64,000 bases of DNA from positions 248,001 through 312,000 of the forward strand of contig NZ_JAGKSP010000006.1 of the NCBI RefSeq assembly GCF_017942085.1, read 5' to 3'. This document shows, piece after piece, positions 17,716 to 26,001 of this stretch. The position numbers were made by a program, and so were the translations under genes. Source of the stretch: Paenibacillus lignilyticus. GTDB taxonomy: Bacteria > Bacillota > Bacilli > Paenibacillales > Paenibacillaceae. The notes under the pieces were generated by a model. It saw nothing but the letters and a program-made list of their open reading frames with translations. It searched no databases and had not been told where the DNA came from. Numbering within the stretch: position 1 is the stretch's first letter; the number at the start of each line of letters is the position of its first letter.

Positions 17716-18585
17716 ATGACCATTTGGTTTTTGGCGGCGGCGGCAGCCATGGCGCTGTTTGTCGCTGTATTAGTCAGGACATCGTATCAATATAAATTGG
17801 ATCAACAGACGGTGACATTGGACCGGCTGCCCTTGTCATTTGACGGAACGACCTTGCTCCTTATCACAGATATTCATAGAAGACGTATTTCGGATGAAGT
17901 GATTGAGGGTCTTGCAGCCAGCGGTGGAGCGGATTTGGTGCTGATTGGCGGTGATCTGAGGGAGCGGAGAGTGCCGCTGGCCAGGTCTCGAAGCAATATC
18001 AAGCAATTGTCGCGGATTGCGCCGGTCTATATGGTTTACGGCAATCATGATTACGACGAGGATATGAGGCCGCTTGAGGTCATGCTGACCGAGGAGCGGG
18101 TACGCCTGCTAATCAATGAAGCAGTCGTGTTGGAGCAAAGAGACGGCAGCCGCATTCGGCTGGCTGGCGTGGATGATCCGCGCTTGGAGCGCGATCGACT
18201 GGATGTGGCCTTAAGCGAGCCGGCAGCGGCCGATGGCAGCCAGCACCTGTTTACGATCGTTCTGGCACATGATCCGATCCTTATCGACCGTATGAGTGCG
18301 CAGCAGAGGGAGGAAGTGGATTTGGTCCTCTCCGGCCATACTCACGGCGGTCAGATTGCACTGCCATACTTCGGACCCGTTTTGCGCGGATCCGAGGATT
18401 CCGGTTACTGGCGCGGCTGGTTCGATTTCACCGCACAACAAATAACCGGAGCCAGCAGAGGACCCCGGTTGTTTGTCAGCTGCGGATTCGGCACTTCCCG
18501 ATTGCCGATTCGGTTGCTGGCGCCTGCTCAATATCACCGTATTACTTTGCGGTCTGCGTCTGTTCCTCCAGCCCTAAGTCAATAG
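17716..18585 (+). CDS. Membrane-anchored metallophosphoesterase
   Basis: A 289-residue calcineurin-type phosphoesterase with an N-terminal membrane anchor (about residues 3-21). The metal-binding blocks are all present: TDIH, GGDL, GNHDYDED and GHTHGGQ. It resembles the YkuE/LpxH-like group that hydrolyses phosphodiesters at the membrane surface; substrate is not evident. The start has a weak ribosome site. Its last 44 bases overlap the 3' end of the opposite-strand deacetylase gene. Confidence 0.88.
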   Translation: MTIWFLAAAAAMALFVAVLVRTSYQYKLDQQTVTLDRLPLSFDGTTLLLITDIHRRRISDEVIEGLAASGGADLVLIGGDLRERRVPLARSRSNIKQLSRIAPVYMVYGNHDYDEDMRPLEVMLTEERVRLLINEAVVLEQRDGSRIRLAGVDDPRLERDRLDVALSEPAAADGSQHLFTIVLAHDPILIDRMSAQQREEVDLVLSGHTHGGQIALPYFGPVLRGSEDSGYWRGWFDFTAQQITGASRGPRLFVSCGFGTSRLPIRLLAPAQYHRITLRSASVPPALSQ

Positions 18586-19549
18586 TCGCGGGATCGATGA
18601 AGCCGTAGCCTTTGCTCTCAAGCTTAGTGAGCAGCGTATCGAGTGCTTCCGTTGTCCAAGGCAGCTCATGCATCAAGATATTCACGCCTGGGTGAAGCTG
18701 CTCGAGCACGTTGGCGATGACTTTGTCCGGTTTATCCTTCGTGCTGCTATCCCAGTCGAGCGAACCGTTTGACCAAGTCATATAGAGCATGCCATGATCG
18801 CGAACAAGGCCTTTTACATAATCATTGCCGTTGCCAAAGGGAGGGCGGAAGAACTGCGGCTCGGTGCCGACGACCTCCTTCACGATTTGCTGCACATCCT
18901 CGATCTGTTTCTTCACCGAAGCTTGCGATTCTTTCTTCAAATCGATATGATCCCAAGAATGATTGCCGATCGTTTGCCCCCGATCGGCTATTTTTTTGAG
19001 CAATTCCGGGTGTTTCTTCACCCGATAGCCGTTCACGAAGAAGATCGCTTTCGCTTTATGCTTATCGAGCGTGTCGAGCAGGGCGCTGACCATTTTGTCT
19101 TCCTTTGGGCCGTCATCGAAGGTCAGCAGCACCACCTTGTTGCTCGTAGTCGCTTTATCGATCGGGACGAAGCTGTAAACCTTATTCATTTTATAAAGCT
19201 TCTTGACCGGTTGAGGATCTGTAGTGGCATTAGAATCCGGCTCAGGTGCCGTTGTGTTCTCCGAAGGGGTTGTCGTTGCATTCGTTCCCTTGTCGTCCGC
19301 AGGCTGATTGTTTTTGTCCGGATCGTTTTGTCCGTCGGTCGTTGTTCCGTTCCCTGTTGATGAATCGGTGGCACTGTTTGCCGCGTCCGGCGCAGGCTCC
19401 TTCACTGTCGATGATCCATTGTTCGCTGCATTGCCCGCTGGAGTTGAATTCGTGCTGCCGGACCGGTTTCCGTTGCTGCTGCATCCGGATGTAACCAGCA
19501 GGGCCATCATAATGACGATGGAGATGAGGTGAGATTTACGAATCGGCAT
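18542..19549 (-). CDS. Polysaccharide deacetylase lipoprotein
   Basis: A 335-residue NodB-domain enzyme, likely removing acetyl groups from peptidoglycan or another wall glycan. The N-terminus is a lipoprotein signal with lipobox VTSGC (Cys23), followed by a Ser/Thr/Asn-rich linker of about 90 residues and the catalytic domain: TFDDGP, NHSWDH (metal His), RPPFGNG, LDWDSS and LMHEL. All catalytic motifs are intact. Reading tail to tail, it overlaps the metallophosphoesterase by 44 bases without a terminator. Confidence 0.9.
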   Translation of the reverse strand: MPIRKSHLISIVIMMALLVTSGCSSNGNRSGSTNSTPAGNAANNGSSTVKEPAPDAANSATDSSTGNGTTTDGQNDPDKNNQPADDKGTNATTTPSENTTAPEPDSNATTDPQPVKKLYKMNKVYSFVPIDKATTSNKVVLLTFDDGPKEDKMVSALLDTLDKHKAKAIFFVNGYRVKKHPELLKKIADRGQTIGNHSWDHIDLKKESQASVKKQIEDVQQIVKEVVGTEPQFFRPPFGNGNDYVKGLVRDHGMLYMTWSNGSLDWDSSTKDKPDKVIANVLEQLHPGVNILMHELPWTTEALDTLLTKLESKGYGFIDPATIDLGLEEQTQTAK

Positions 19550-19728
19550 GCTGTCGTCCTCCTATGGCCTTCGAGTTGATTTCGCCAAAAAACAATGCAC
19601 TTATTGTATCATATTTCGAAATTGAACCGAACTTTACTACTTCCTTAATTTGTGCAGGGATGACCTCAGCTCGCCCTAGGCAAACTAATCGCGAGTCGTA
19701 AGCAGCATTCAGCATAGGAGGATTGCCA

Positions 19729-20049
19729 ATGAAATTGTCCGGTTTTCTGATTGGAGGACTTGCCGGTATGGCAGCGGCGGCTTATATAGCGAAGAAGAGG
19801 CCCGGCATGTTTGCCTGGGCGAGCAGCGCTGCAGGCACTGCCGTTAACGGAATGACGAAGAGGGCGATGGGCGCAGTCATCAGTCGCAAATTTTGCGGAG
19901 ACATGGTGCAGCATGCAGCCCCAAAGCATTCAGACGCTTCCGCAAAAGGGTCCGGCAACGCTTGGGGACAGATTGAGCTGCTGCTCAACAGCGACCCCGG
20001 CGTCAAAGAGCAGGTTGATCAAATAAAAGCAGAAGCGAAACCTCACTAA
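19729..20049 (+). CDS. Small hypothetical protein with Gly/Ala-rich hydrophobic head
   Basis: A 106-residue protein of unknown function. Residues 4-24 (LSGFLIGGLAGMAAAAYIAKK) form a Gly-rich hydrophobic segment like those in small membrane-associated proteins; the rest is polar. ATG 19729 follows AGGAGGATTGCCA. It is transcribed alone, divergent from the deacetylase gene. Confidence 0.65.
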   Translation: MKLSGFLIGGLAGMAAAAYIAKKRPGMFAWASSAAGTAVNGMTKRAMGAVISRKFCGDMVQHAAPKHSDASAKGSGNAWGQIELLLNSDPGVKEQVDQIKAEAKPH

Positions 20050-20158
20050 AGGCGATAGAAGAAGAAGCGGTTGTCACCATCCACATAAGGTGCCGGGAGT
20101 TTCTTCGCTTAAGCCGTTTAGAAATTTGTAGTCAAATTGTTATAAATTCTATACGGAC

Positions 20159-20224
20159 AAAAAGAATCGTTTTGCCGTTCAATTGCGTATTACCAATTGG
20201 CGGCGGGACGATTCTTTTTTTTTG
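20159..20224 (+). terminator. Strong intrinsic terminator upstream of mecA
   Basis: A long stem AAAGAATCGT ... ACGATTCTTT with inner GCCG/CGGC and CAATTG/CAATTG pairing ends in nine T. The A-rich left flank lets it work in both directions. Confidence 0.8.
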
Positions 20225-20408
20225 CGTCTGTAGTGCATTCCACCCACAGACATGCTAACATAGCAACATAAACACATTTTAATCACCCAAATAACTGCTG
20301 CTTCATACGCTATGTATAACAGATACTATCCGCGTTCAATGTGCTTTCGAAGACGGTTTTTGCTCCGAGAATACGAAGCAGATACTACTCGAGAAGGAGG
20401 ATCCTATC
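20225..20408 (+). other. Intergenic region before mecA
   Basis: After the terminator this stretch completes a 359-base gap without a gene. I see a short inverted repeat GCTA-ACA-TAGC and a CTTTCG/CGAAG pair near 20345-20377, but no promoter or riboswitch I can defend. Confidence 0.4.
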
Positions 20409-21014
20409 ATGAAAATCGAACGGCTCAATCAAGACAAAATACGAATATTCCTGACGTTCGACGACTTGCTGGAACGGGGGATCCAGAAGGAAGACATGTG
20501 GCGCGAAATTCCAAAGGTGCACGAGCTGTTCAGTGAAATGATGGACCAAGCATACAGCGAGCTCGGCTTTGACGCCAGCGGACCGCTCGCCGTCGAAGTG
20601 TTTGCACTTCCTGCCCAAGGTATGGTCGTCATCGTGACACGAGGCAAAGTGAACGGGAAGTCAGAGGATCATATTCAAGAGGACGACAATGAGGAAGACG
20701 TTTACGAGATGGAAGTAACGCTCGAGCAAAGTGACATTGTGCTATACGCGTTCCGAGACATCGAGGATGTCATTTCAGTTTGTAAGCAGCTTAAGAGCGC
20801 TGAACTGATTGAGGATGGACGTCTTTATGCCTACAACGGCAAATATATGCTGGCCTTTGAGCCAGTCGGCATTGAGCTTCCGCGCTACCACGCCATTATT
20901 GCGCTGCTGGCTGAGTACGGAGAGGCGACTTCCATTACGACCGCCATTCTCGAGGAATACGGCAAAGTAATCGTCCCAGCCAAAGCCGTCAATGAAATTT
21001 GCACTCATTTCTAA
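20409..21014 (+). CDS. mecA: Adaptor protein MecA (YpbH-type)
   Basis: MecA-type adaptors bring substrates such as ComK to the ClpC ATPase. The 201-residue protein has the N-terminal recognition domain (MKIERLNQDKIRIFLTFDDL ...), an acidic linker (EDHIQEDDNEEDVYEME) and the C-terminal ClpC-binding domain (ILEEYGKVIVPAKAVNEI). Position before gudB and prsW matches B. subtilis ypbH (the second MecA paralog), so it may be MecB rather than MecA. The ATG follows GAAGGAGG. Confidence 0.88.
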   Translation: MKIERLNQDKIRIFLTFDDLLERGIQKEDMWREIPKVHELFSEMMDQAYSELGFDASGPLAVEVFALPAQGMVVIVTRGKVNGKSEDHIQEDDNEEDVYEMEVTLEQSDIVLYAFRDIEDVISVCKQLKSAELIEDGRLYAYNGKYMLAFEPVGIELPRYHAIIALLAEYGEATSITTAILEEYGKVIVPAKAVNEICTHF

Positions 21015-21031
21015 AGCGTACCATCTTAGAG

Positions 21032-21074
21032 AAGCATCAGCTTACGGCATATTCCGTAGGTCTGGTGCTTTTTG
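21032..21074 (+). terminator. Intrinsic terminator after mecA
   Basis: AGCATCAG-TACGG pairs with CCGTA-CTGGTGCT around CATATT, followed by TTTTTG. Confidence 0.75.
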
Positions 21075-21151
21075 TTTGTTTCAGCCCGTGCGCGCGAACG
21101 TAAGTTCACCGCATAGCCGATTCGGTTACCGCTCATATTACAAAGGAAAAG

Positions 21152-22417
21152 GTGGTGAACATTCCTTTGAATGGAATGGAGAACAGCAATGTACTGACTT
21201 CGACGCAAACCGTGATTGAAGATGCGCTGAGGAAGCTTGGTTACGGTGATGATATGATTGCCTTATTGAAGGAGCCCATGAGGCTTCTGACGGTTCGCAT
21301 ACCGGTTCGGATGGATGATGGCAAAACAAAGGTGTTCGTCGGCTACAGGGCACAGCATAACGATGCGGTAGGGCCGACGAAGGGCGGAGTCCGCTTTCAT
21401 CCGGATGTAAACGAAATCGAAGTGAAGGCGCTATCCATTTGGATGAGCATTAAATGCGGCATCGCCGATTTGCCTTATGGCGGCGGCAAAGGCGGTATTA
21501 TTTGCGATCCGAGAAAAATGTCATTCCGCGAACTGGAGCGTCTTAGCCGCGGATATGTCCGGTCGATCAGTCAAATTGTCGGACCGACGAAAGATATTCC
21601 TGCGCCGGATGTGATGACCAATTCGCAAATTATGGCCTGGATGATGGACGAATACAGCCGTATTCGCGAATTTGATTCGCCCGGCTTTATTACCGGAAAA
21701 CCGCTTGTTCTTGGAGGATCGCTTGGCCGTGAGAGTGCCACAGCCAGAGGTGTGGCGATCATGATTGACGAAGCGATGGCAAAGAAAGGGATCGCGCTTA
21801 AAGGAGCTCGCGTCGTTATCCAAGGCTTTGGTAATGCAGGAAGCTATCTGGCTAAATTCATGTTTGAAGCCGGAGCGAAGGTTGTGGGTATTTCCGATGT
21901 CCACGCTGCGTTGTATAATGATCAAGGACTCGACATCGAAGATTTAATGGACCGCCGCGATTCGTTCGGTACGGTCACGAATTTGTTCAAAGATACGATC
22001 AGCAACGAGGAGTTGCTCGCAATCGATTGCGATGTTCTGGTGCCTGCCGCAATCGAGAACCAAATAACGGCAAGCAACGCGAACCAAATTCGTGCTAAAA
22101 TCATTGTAGAGGCCGCTAACGGTCCAACTACGCTCGAAGCGACAAAGATGATAACGGATCGCGGCATTCTGCTCGTGCCTGATGTACTGGCAAGCGCCGG
22201 CGGCGTTATTGTGTCTTACTTCGAATGGGTACAGAACAATCAGGGCTATTATTGGTCTGAAGCCGAAGTTGATTCTAAGCTGCGCGATATGATGGTCCGC
22301 GGCTTTAATAGTGTATATGAACTGCATAAGCTTAAGAAAGTGGATATGAGGCTCGCTGCTTACATGGTGGGCGTCCGCAAAATGGCAGAGGCCGTCCGCC
22401 TGAGGGGGTGGGTGTAG
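21152..22417 (+). CDS. gudB: NAD-type glutamate dehydrogenase
   Basis: Oxidises glutamate to 2-oxoglutarate and ammonia. The 421-residue hexameric-type enzyme has the substrate-binding GPTKGGVRFHPDV and KCGIADLPYGGGKGGI with catalytic Lys, and the Rossmann motif GFGNAGSYLAKF. Unlike the cryptic gudB of laboratory B. subtilis, no 9-base tandem insertion is apparent. Starts GTG 21152 or 21155 follow AAAGGAAAAGG; ATG 21176 is less likely. Neighbours mecA/ypbH and prsW match Bacillus. Confidence 0.93.
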   Translation: MVNIPLNGMENSNVLTSTQTVIEDALRKLGYGDDMIALLKEPMRLLTVRIPVRMDDGKTKVFVGYRAQHNDAVGPTKGGVRFHPDVNEIEVKALSIWMSIKCGIADLPYGGGKGGIICDPRKMSFRELERLSRGYVRSISQIVGPTKDIPAPDVMTNSQIMAWMMDEYSRIREFDSPGFITGKPLVLGGSLGRESATARGVAIMIDEAMAKKGIALKGARVVIQGFGNAGSYLAKFMFEAGAKVVGISDVHAALYNDQGLDIEDLMDRRDSFGTVTNLFKDTISNEELLAIDCDVLVPAAIENQITASNANQIRAKIIVEAANGPTTLEATKMITDRGILLVPDVLASAGGVIVSYFEWVQNNQGYYWSEAEVDSKLRDMMVRGFNSVYELHKLKKVDMRLAAYMVGVRKMAEAVRLRGWV

Positions 22418-22432
22418 CCGATTGCCGATCAA

Positions 22433-22468
22433 ACGAGCTTTGCCTGTAACCTGCAGGGAAAGCTCGTC
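22433..22468 (+). terminator. Hairpin between gudB and prsW
   Basis: ACGAGCTTT/AAAGCTCGT with inner GCC/GGG-like pairing. It is followed by CTCTCGG, not T, so it could be a weak terminator, a processing site, or an mRNA-stabilising element. Confidence 0.4.
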
Positions 22469-22489
22469 TCTCGGAAGGTGACTTCATCG

Positions 22490-23188
22490 ATGCTGCTCTT
22501 TTCCATACTGACAGCGGCGGTTGCTCCGGGCATCTCGCTGCTGACTTACTTCTATTTGAAGGACCGCTATGACGCGGAACCGATTCACATGGTTGTCCGT
22601 GTATTCCTGCTCGGTGTATTAATCGTCCTGCCGATCATGGTCATCCAGCGCGGCTTGCTGCTATGGCTTGGGGACGGTCCGATATTGTTCTCGTTTACGG
22701 TATCCGCAGGCGTCGAAGAGCTTCTGAAATGGTTTGTCTTGTATCATATTATTTTCAACCATACCGAGTTCGACGAGCCTTACGATGGGATCGTTTACGC
22801 AGTGGCCATTTCGCTTGGCTTTGCAACGGTGGAGAATGTGCTCTACGCTGTTTTCCAGCCTGCATCAGTCGGTTCCCTGCTCATTCGCGCATTGCTGCCG
22901 GTTTCCGGTCATGCCCTGTTTGGCGTAACGATGGGCTACTATGTGGGCAAAGCCAAATTTGCCAATGAAGCGAAGAAGAAACGCAATTTTCTCCTGCTGG
23001 CTGCTGCGGTTCCGCTCGCGGAGCATGGCGTGTATGACTATATTATGGGCTCCGGCAGTACCTACTGGGTTTGGTTTATCGTCCCGCTGATGGGTTATTT
23101 GTGGATTAAAGGCGTGCGGAAGATGAATCGCGCCAATGCCCGATCGCCGTTTCGCATGCTGGGTCATGAGGAGGAGATTAAGCTTTAG
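22490..23188 (+). CDS. prsW: Intramembrane protease PrsW
   Basis: PrsW makes the first cut in anti-sigma factors (RsiW in B. subtilis) in response to envelope stress. The 232-residue polytopic protein shows all three family motifs: EExxK (VEELLKW), FxxxE (GFATVEN) and HxxxD (EHGVYD). About seven membrane segments are seen. ATG 22490 follows GGAAGGTGA at ideal spacing; GTG 22478 is inside that site. An anti-sigma factor that might be a target lies at 59429. Confidence 0.92.
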   Translation: MLLFSILTAAVAPGISLLTYFYLKDRYDAEPIHMVVRVFLLGVLIVLPIMVIQRGLLLWLGDGPILFSFTVSAGVEELLKWFVLYHIIFNHTEFDEPYDGIVYAVAISLGFATVENVLYAVFQPASVGSLLIRALLPVSGHALFGVTMGYYVGKAKFANEAKKKRNFLLLAAAVPLAEHGVYDYIMGSGSTYWVWFIVPLMGYLWIKGVRKMNRANARSPFRMLGHEEEIKL

Positions 23189-23238
23189 CATTTCCGTCTA
23201 TAATAGGAAAAAAGCTGCATCTTACTCAGGAGGATACG

Positions 23239-23397
23239 ATGATTTCGGCTCGTGTAAAGGTAACCATTCGCTGCAATTTATGCGGTGAGAAATTTGTCCT
23301 GCGCGGACGCAGGGAAAAAGACAAGATCGATACCGGGTTCAAACAGTGCCTATGCAACAATATCAACGATTTTGACGTCGAAGAGATCGCATTGTAG
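23239..23397 (+). CDS. Small cysteine-motif protein (52 aa)
   Basis: Not recognised by name. It is a short, basic protein with C12-x-x-C15 and C37-x-C39, a likely zinc- or metal-binding pair, between a beta-type head (ARVKVTIRCNLCGEKF) and an acidic tail. CAGGAGGATACG gives a strong ribosome site right before the ATG. It lies between prsW and ypeB. Confidence 0.7.
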   Translation: MISARVKVTIRCNLCGEKFVLRGRREKDKIDTGFKQCLCNNINDFDVEEIAL

Positions 23398-23436
23398 GAA
23401 CAGCCATGTAAGCAAAATCATACCAATAACATGCAT

Positions 23437-23493
23437 AAAGCTCCTTTCCGCAAACCAAACTAACACCAGGTTTTGCATACGAAAGGAGCTTTT
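23437..23493 (+). promoter_or_regulatory. Hairpin burying the ypeB ribosome binding site
   Basis: AAAGCTCCTTTC (23437-23448) pairs perfectly over 12 bases with GAAAGGAGCTTT (23481-23492); inner GCAAACC pairs with GGTTTTGC. The right arm contains the AAGGAG of ypeB, 10 bases before its ATG. The TTTT after the stem is short, so it may also act as a weak terminator for the 52-aa gene. Confidence 0.6.
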
Positions 23494-23498
23494 GCTAT

Positions 23499-24833
23499 AT
23501 GTACCGTCGTTTGAGCGCAGTGCTGTTTCCGGTGATGACACTGTTTTTTATCGGCTCTATCTATTGGGGCTATCAAGAGCATCAAGAGAAAAACTCGATC
23601 CTGATTAAGGCAGAGAATCAGTATCAGCGTGCCTTCCACGATCTGACCTACCATGTAGAGCAGCTCCATCGCGAGCTCGGAAACACGCTTGCCGTGAATA
23701 GCACGTCGCAGGGCTTCCATCGCAAGGGGCTCGTCAACGTATGGCGGCTGACCAGCGAAGCGCAGAACGAAATTAACCAGCTGCCGCTGACGCTGCTCCC
23801 ATTCAACAAGACGGAAGAGTTTTTGTCGAAAATCGCGAATTTCTCGTACAAAACTTCTGTTCGTGACTTAACGAAGCAGCCGCTCAGCCCGGATGAATAT
23901 AAAACGTTAAAAACGTTATATTCCGATTCGGAATATATTTCAAAGTCGCTCTTCGGCGTGCAGGATAAAGTCATCGCGAACAATTTGCGCTGGATGGATG
24001 TTGAGGTTGCGCTCGCATCCGAGAAGTCGACGCTTGACAATACGATTATCGACGGCTTCAAAACCGTAGACAAGAAGGTCGCCGAATACCCGGAAATCAA
24101 CTGGGGTCCTTCGGTGGCTAGTATGTATCAGAAACGTTCGATTAAGATGCTGGGGGGCAAACTGGCCACACCGGAAGACATCAAGAAGCTGGCAGCCAAG
24201 TTCCTGAAGCTGGACAATCCTAATGACATCAAGGTGGTGGAGAACGGGAAAGGAACGGAGTACTCGTCTTATTCGGCCACCTATAAAGGGAATAAAGCCG
24301 ACAATCCAATCGAGCTGGATTATTCGCAGAAAGGCGCTCAATTGATCTGGTTTGAGAATCCGCGCGATATCGGGAAGCCGATCGTCAGCATTGGCGACGC
24401 GAGGAAGAAGGCAGATGAATTCTTGTCCCGCCACGGCTATCCGAAGATGAAAGCCATTACGTATGACCGCTCTGATTCGATGGCTGTCTTTACATTCGTA
24501 ACCAATCAGAACGGAGTATTGATTTACCCGGATAAACTGACCGTTAAGATCGCGCTTGATAACGGGGATGCGGTTGCCCTGCAAGCATCCGACTTTGTGT
24601 ACGAGCATCACAAACGGAAACTGCCTAAGCCGAAGCTGATGAGCGCTGATGCCAGAGCCGCGCTTAACCCGGACTTCAAGGTGCAGAAGGAACAGATGGC
24701 CATCATCGATAATGACATGGGCGATGAAGTGCTCTGTTACGAGTTCGTAGGCAAAATCAATGGCGGTGTTTATAAGATTTATATAAATGCGGACAGCGGC
24801 ATTGAGGAATCGATCGAGCAATTACCCGAATAA
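23499..24833 (+). CDS. ypeB: Spore germination protein YpeB
   Basis: YpeB stabilises and localises the cortex-lytic enzyme SleB in the spore. The 444-residue protein has an N-terminal signal/anchor (about residues 4-25), a coiled helical region, and C-terminal PepSY-like repeats (ISIGDARKKADEFLSRHGYPKM; ALQASDFVYEHHKR). In B. subtilis it is in an operon with sleB; no sleB is found here, so SleB must be elsewhere or absent. The start lies just after a hairpin that covers its ribosome site. Confidence 0.92.
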   Translation: MYRRLSAVLFPVMTLFFIGSIYWGYQEHQEKNSILIKAENQYQRAFHDLTYHVEQLHRELGNTLAVNSTSQGFHRKGLVNVWRLTSEAQNEINQLPLTLLPFNKTEEFLSKIANFSYKTSVRDLTKQPLSPDEYKTLKTLYSDSEYISKSLFGVQDKVIANNLRWMDVEVALASEKSTLDNTIIDGFKTVDKKVAEYPEINWGPSVASMYQKRSIKMLGGKLATPEDIKKLAAKFLKLDNPNDIKVVENGKGTEYSSYSATYKGNKADNPIELDYSQKGAQLIWFENPRDIGKPIVSIGDARKKADEFLSRHGYPKMKAITYDRSDSMAVFTFVTNQNGVLIYPDKLTVKIALDNGDAVALQASDFVYEHHKRKLPKPKLMSADARAALNPDFKVQKEQMAIIDNDMGDEVLCYEFVGKINGGVYKIYINADSGIEESIEQLPE

Positions 24834-24840
24834 ATAAGGG

Positions 24841-24869
24841 AAGACGTGCACCCCGTGCACGTCTTTTCC
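24841..24869 (+). terminator. Intrinsic terminator after ypeB
   Basis: Perfect 10-bp stem AAGACGTGCA/TGCACGTCTT with a 5-base loop, then TTCC. The T-tract overlaps the stem end. Confidence 0.75.
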
Positions 24870-24904
24870 TGTTATCCCACCTCTCCTCAAATTTCGACAT
24901 GCTG

Positions 24905-24913
24905 TGGTATAAT
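24905..24913 (+). promoter_or_regulatory. Extended -10 promoter of the PilZ gene
   Basis: TGGTATAAT is a full extended -10 (TGn + TATAAT). No good -35 is seen 17 bases upstream. It lies 27 bases before the ATG at 24941. Confidence 0.6.
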
Positions 24914-24940
24914 CGAACTATTAGGGGAGGGGAAGCTAGT

Positions 24941-25594
24941 ATGCTGCCAAAAGTTAATCAGTTTCTATTTTTGCATGTAGCTTCGTCCGATGAAGAAGAG
25001 GCCGCAATCGAGTATAAATCCAGAATCGCGGACAGTGATAACGATGAATTGCTTATTGATATTCCGCTTGTTGAAGGCACGGGAAAATATAAAAGGCTGT
25101 TTCTCGGGGACGAGCTCTCCGCGCATTTCATTTCCGAAGACGGCGTGAAGAACTATTTCAATACTCATGTACTGGGTTTCAAAGAAGACGGCGTGAAATT
25201 GATCCGGATTCGCAAGCCTGAACCGGAATCGATAACGAAAGTGCAGCGCCGTAATTTTCTGCGCGTTGCCGCTGAACTGGAAATTGCCATTCAGCTGTCA
25301 GCTAATATTAGATTTATCGGGATGACCGACGATGTCGGCGGCGGCGGGATTTCATTCCTTGTCGATGGCAAATGGCCGATGAAGCAGGGGACGAACTTGG
25401 AGTGCTGGCTGCTGCTTGCTTATCGCAACGGCTCGGTCGATCATTCCCATTTCAAAGCGGAGATTGTCCGCGTAAAGTCGCTTGAGTCGGGACGCAATCA
25501 AGTGATGGCGAAATTTTCGAGCATTCTCGACAGCGAACGCCAGCGTATCATCCGCTATTGCTTTGAACGTCAGCTGGATTTCCGCAAAAGATAG
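24941..25594 (+). CDS. PilZ domain flagellar brake-type protein (YpfA/DgrA-like)
   Basis: A 217-residue protein with an N-terminal YcgR-type domain and a C-terminal PilZ domain. In Bacillus YpfA (DgrA/MotI) binds c-di-GMP and slows the flagellar motor. The RxxxR-type motif is present (VQRRNFLRV), but the usual D-x-S-x-x-G reads D-V-G-G-G-G (about residues 129-134), with Gly in place of Ser. ATG 24941 follows AGGGGAGGGGAAG. It precedes the ypfB-like gene and cmk as in B. subtilis. Confidence 0.85.
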   Translation: MLPKVNQFLFLHVASSDEEEAAIEYKSRIADSDNDELLIDIPLVEGTGKYKRLFLGDELSAHFISEDGVKNYFNTHVLGFKEDGVKLIRIRKPEPESITKVQRRNFLRVAAELEIAIQLSANIRFIGMTDDVGGGGISFLVDGKWPMKQGTNLECWLLLAYRNGSVDHSHFKAEIVRVKSLESGRNQVMAKFSSILDSERQRIIRYCFERQLDFRKR

Positions 25595-25691
25595 TCAAGC
25601 AATTAACCTTGTTCCAACGATTGGTGCATAAGGAATGACAACGTGGAAAAACTACCCTTATCCAAGCCATATCGGAATAGGGGGTGCCTCC

Positions 25692-25868
25692 ATGGTAAAG
25701 AAATCGCAGAAAGACTACTTGTCCGTTTCGGATGAGGTTACGCGCGTGCTGATTATTATTTTTTTTCTGCTGATTGCCGCAGTCGTAATCAGTCAGCTTG
25801 CACTGCAAATTCCGGCAGTTCGGCTATGGGTAACAGGCGTCGATCGACTGGAAGGAACCCCCTTCTAG
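25692..25868 (+). CDS. Small membrane protein (YpfB-like, DUF5359 type)
   Basis: A 58-residue single-pass protein: a polar head (MVKKSQKDYLSVSDEVTR), a membrane segment (about 20-40) and a short tail. Position between the ypfA-type gene and cmk is the place of ypfB in B. subtilis; the assignment rests on size, topology and order. ATG 25692 follows AGGGGGTG; an ATG at 25635 has no such site. Confidence 0.6.
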   Translation: MVKKSQKDYLSVSDEVTRVLIIIFFLLIAAVVISQLALQIPAVRLWVTGVDRLEGTPF

Positions 25869-25883
25869 TAGGTCTTTCGTTCT

Positions 25884-25912
25884 TTGCACTTCATGGGCTG
25901 CTGTGGTATAAT
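25884..25912 (+). promoter_or_regulatory. Strong extended promoter of cmk
   Basis: TTGCAC (25884-25889), 17-base spacer, TATAAT (25907-25912) with TGG extension (25904-25906). It starts near the end of the ypfB-like gene's trailer and would initiate at about 25919, right before the hairpin at 25923. Confidence 0.7.
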
Positions 25913-25922
25913 TCTCACTATC

Positions 25923-25943
25923 GCAGGCAGAGCCTGCTTTTTT
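25923..25943 (+). terminator. Terminator hairpin just downstream of the cmk promoter
   Basis: GCAGGC-AGA-GCCTGC followed by seven T. It can end transcripts coming from the PilZ/ypfB genes; for the cmk transcript it would lie at the very 5' end, too early to terminate and perhaps protecting the mRNA. Confidence 0.75.
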
Positions 25944-26001
25944 AATGGCGATAAGAGCAACATAGCAGCCGCTTACGACTTTCAAGGAGGGTTTACACCG
26001 C

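Noticed and set aside
23940..24821. 293-codon ORF on the minus strand
   Set aside because: Shadow of ypeB.
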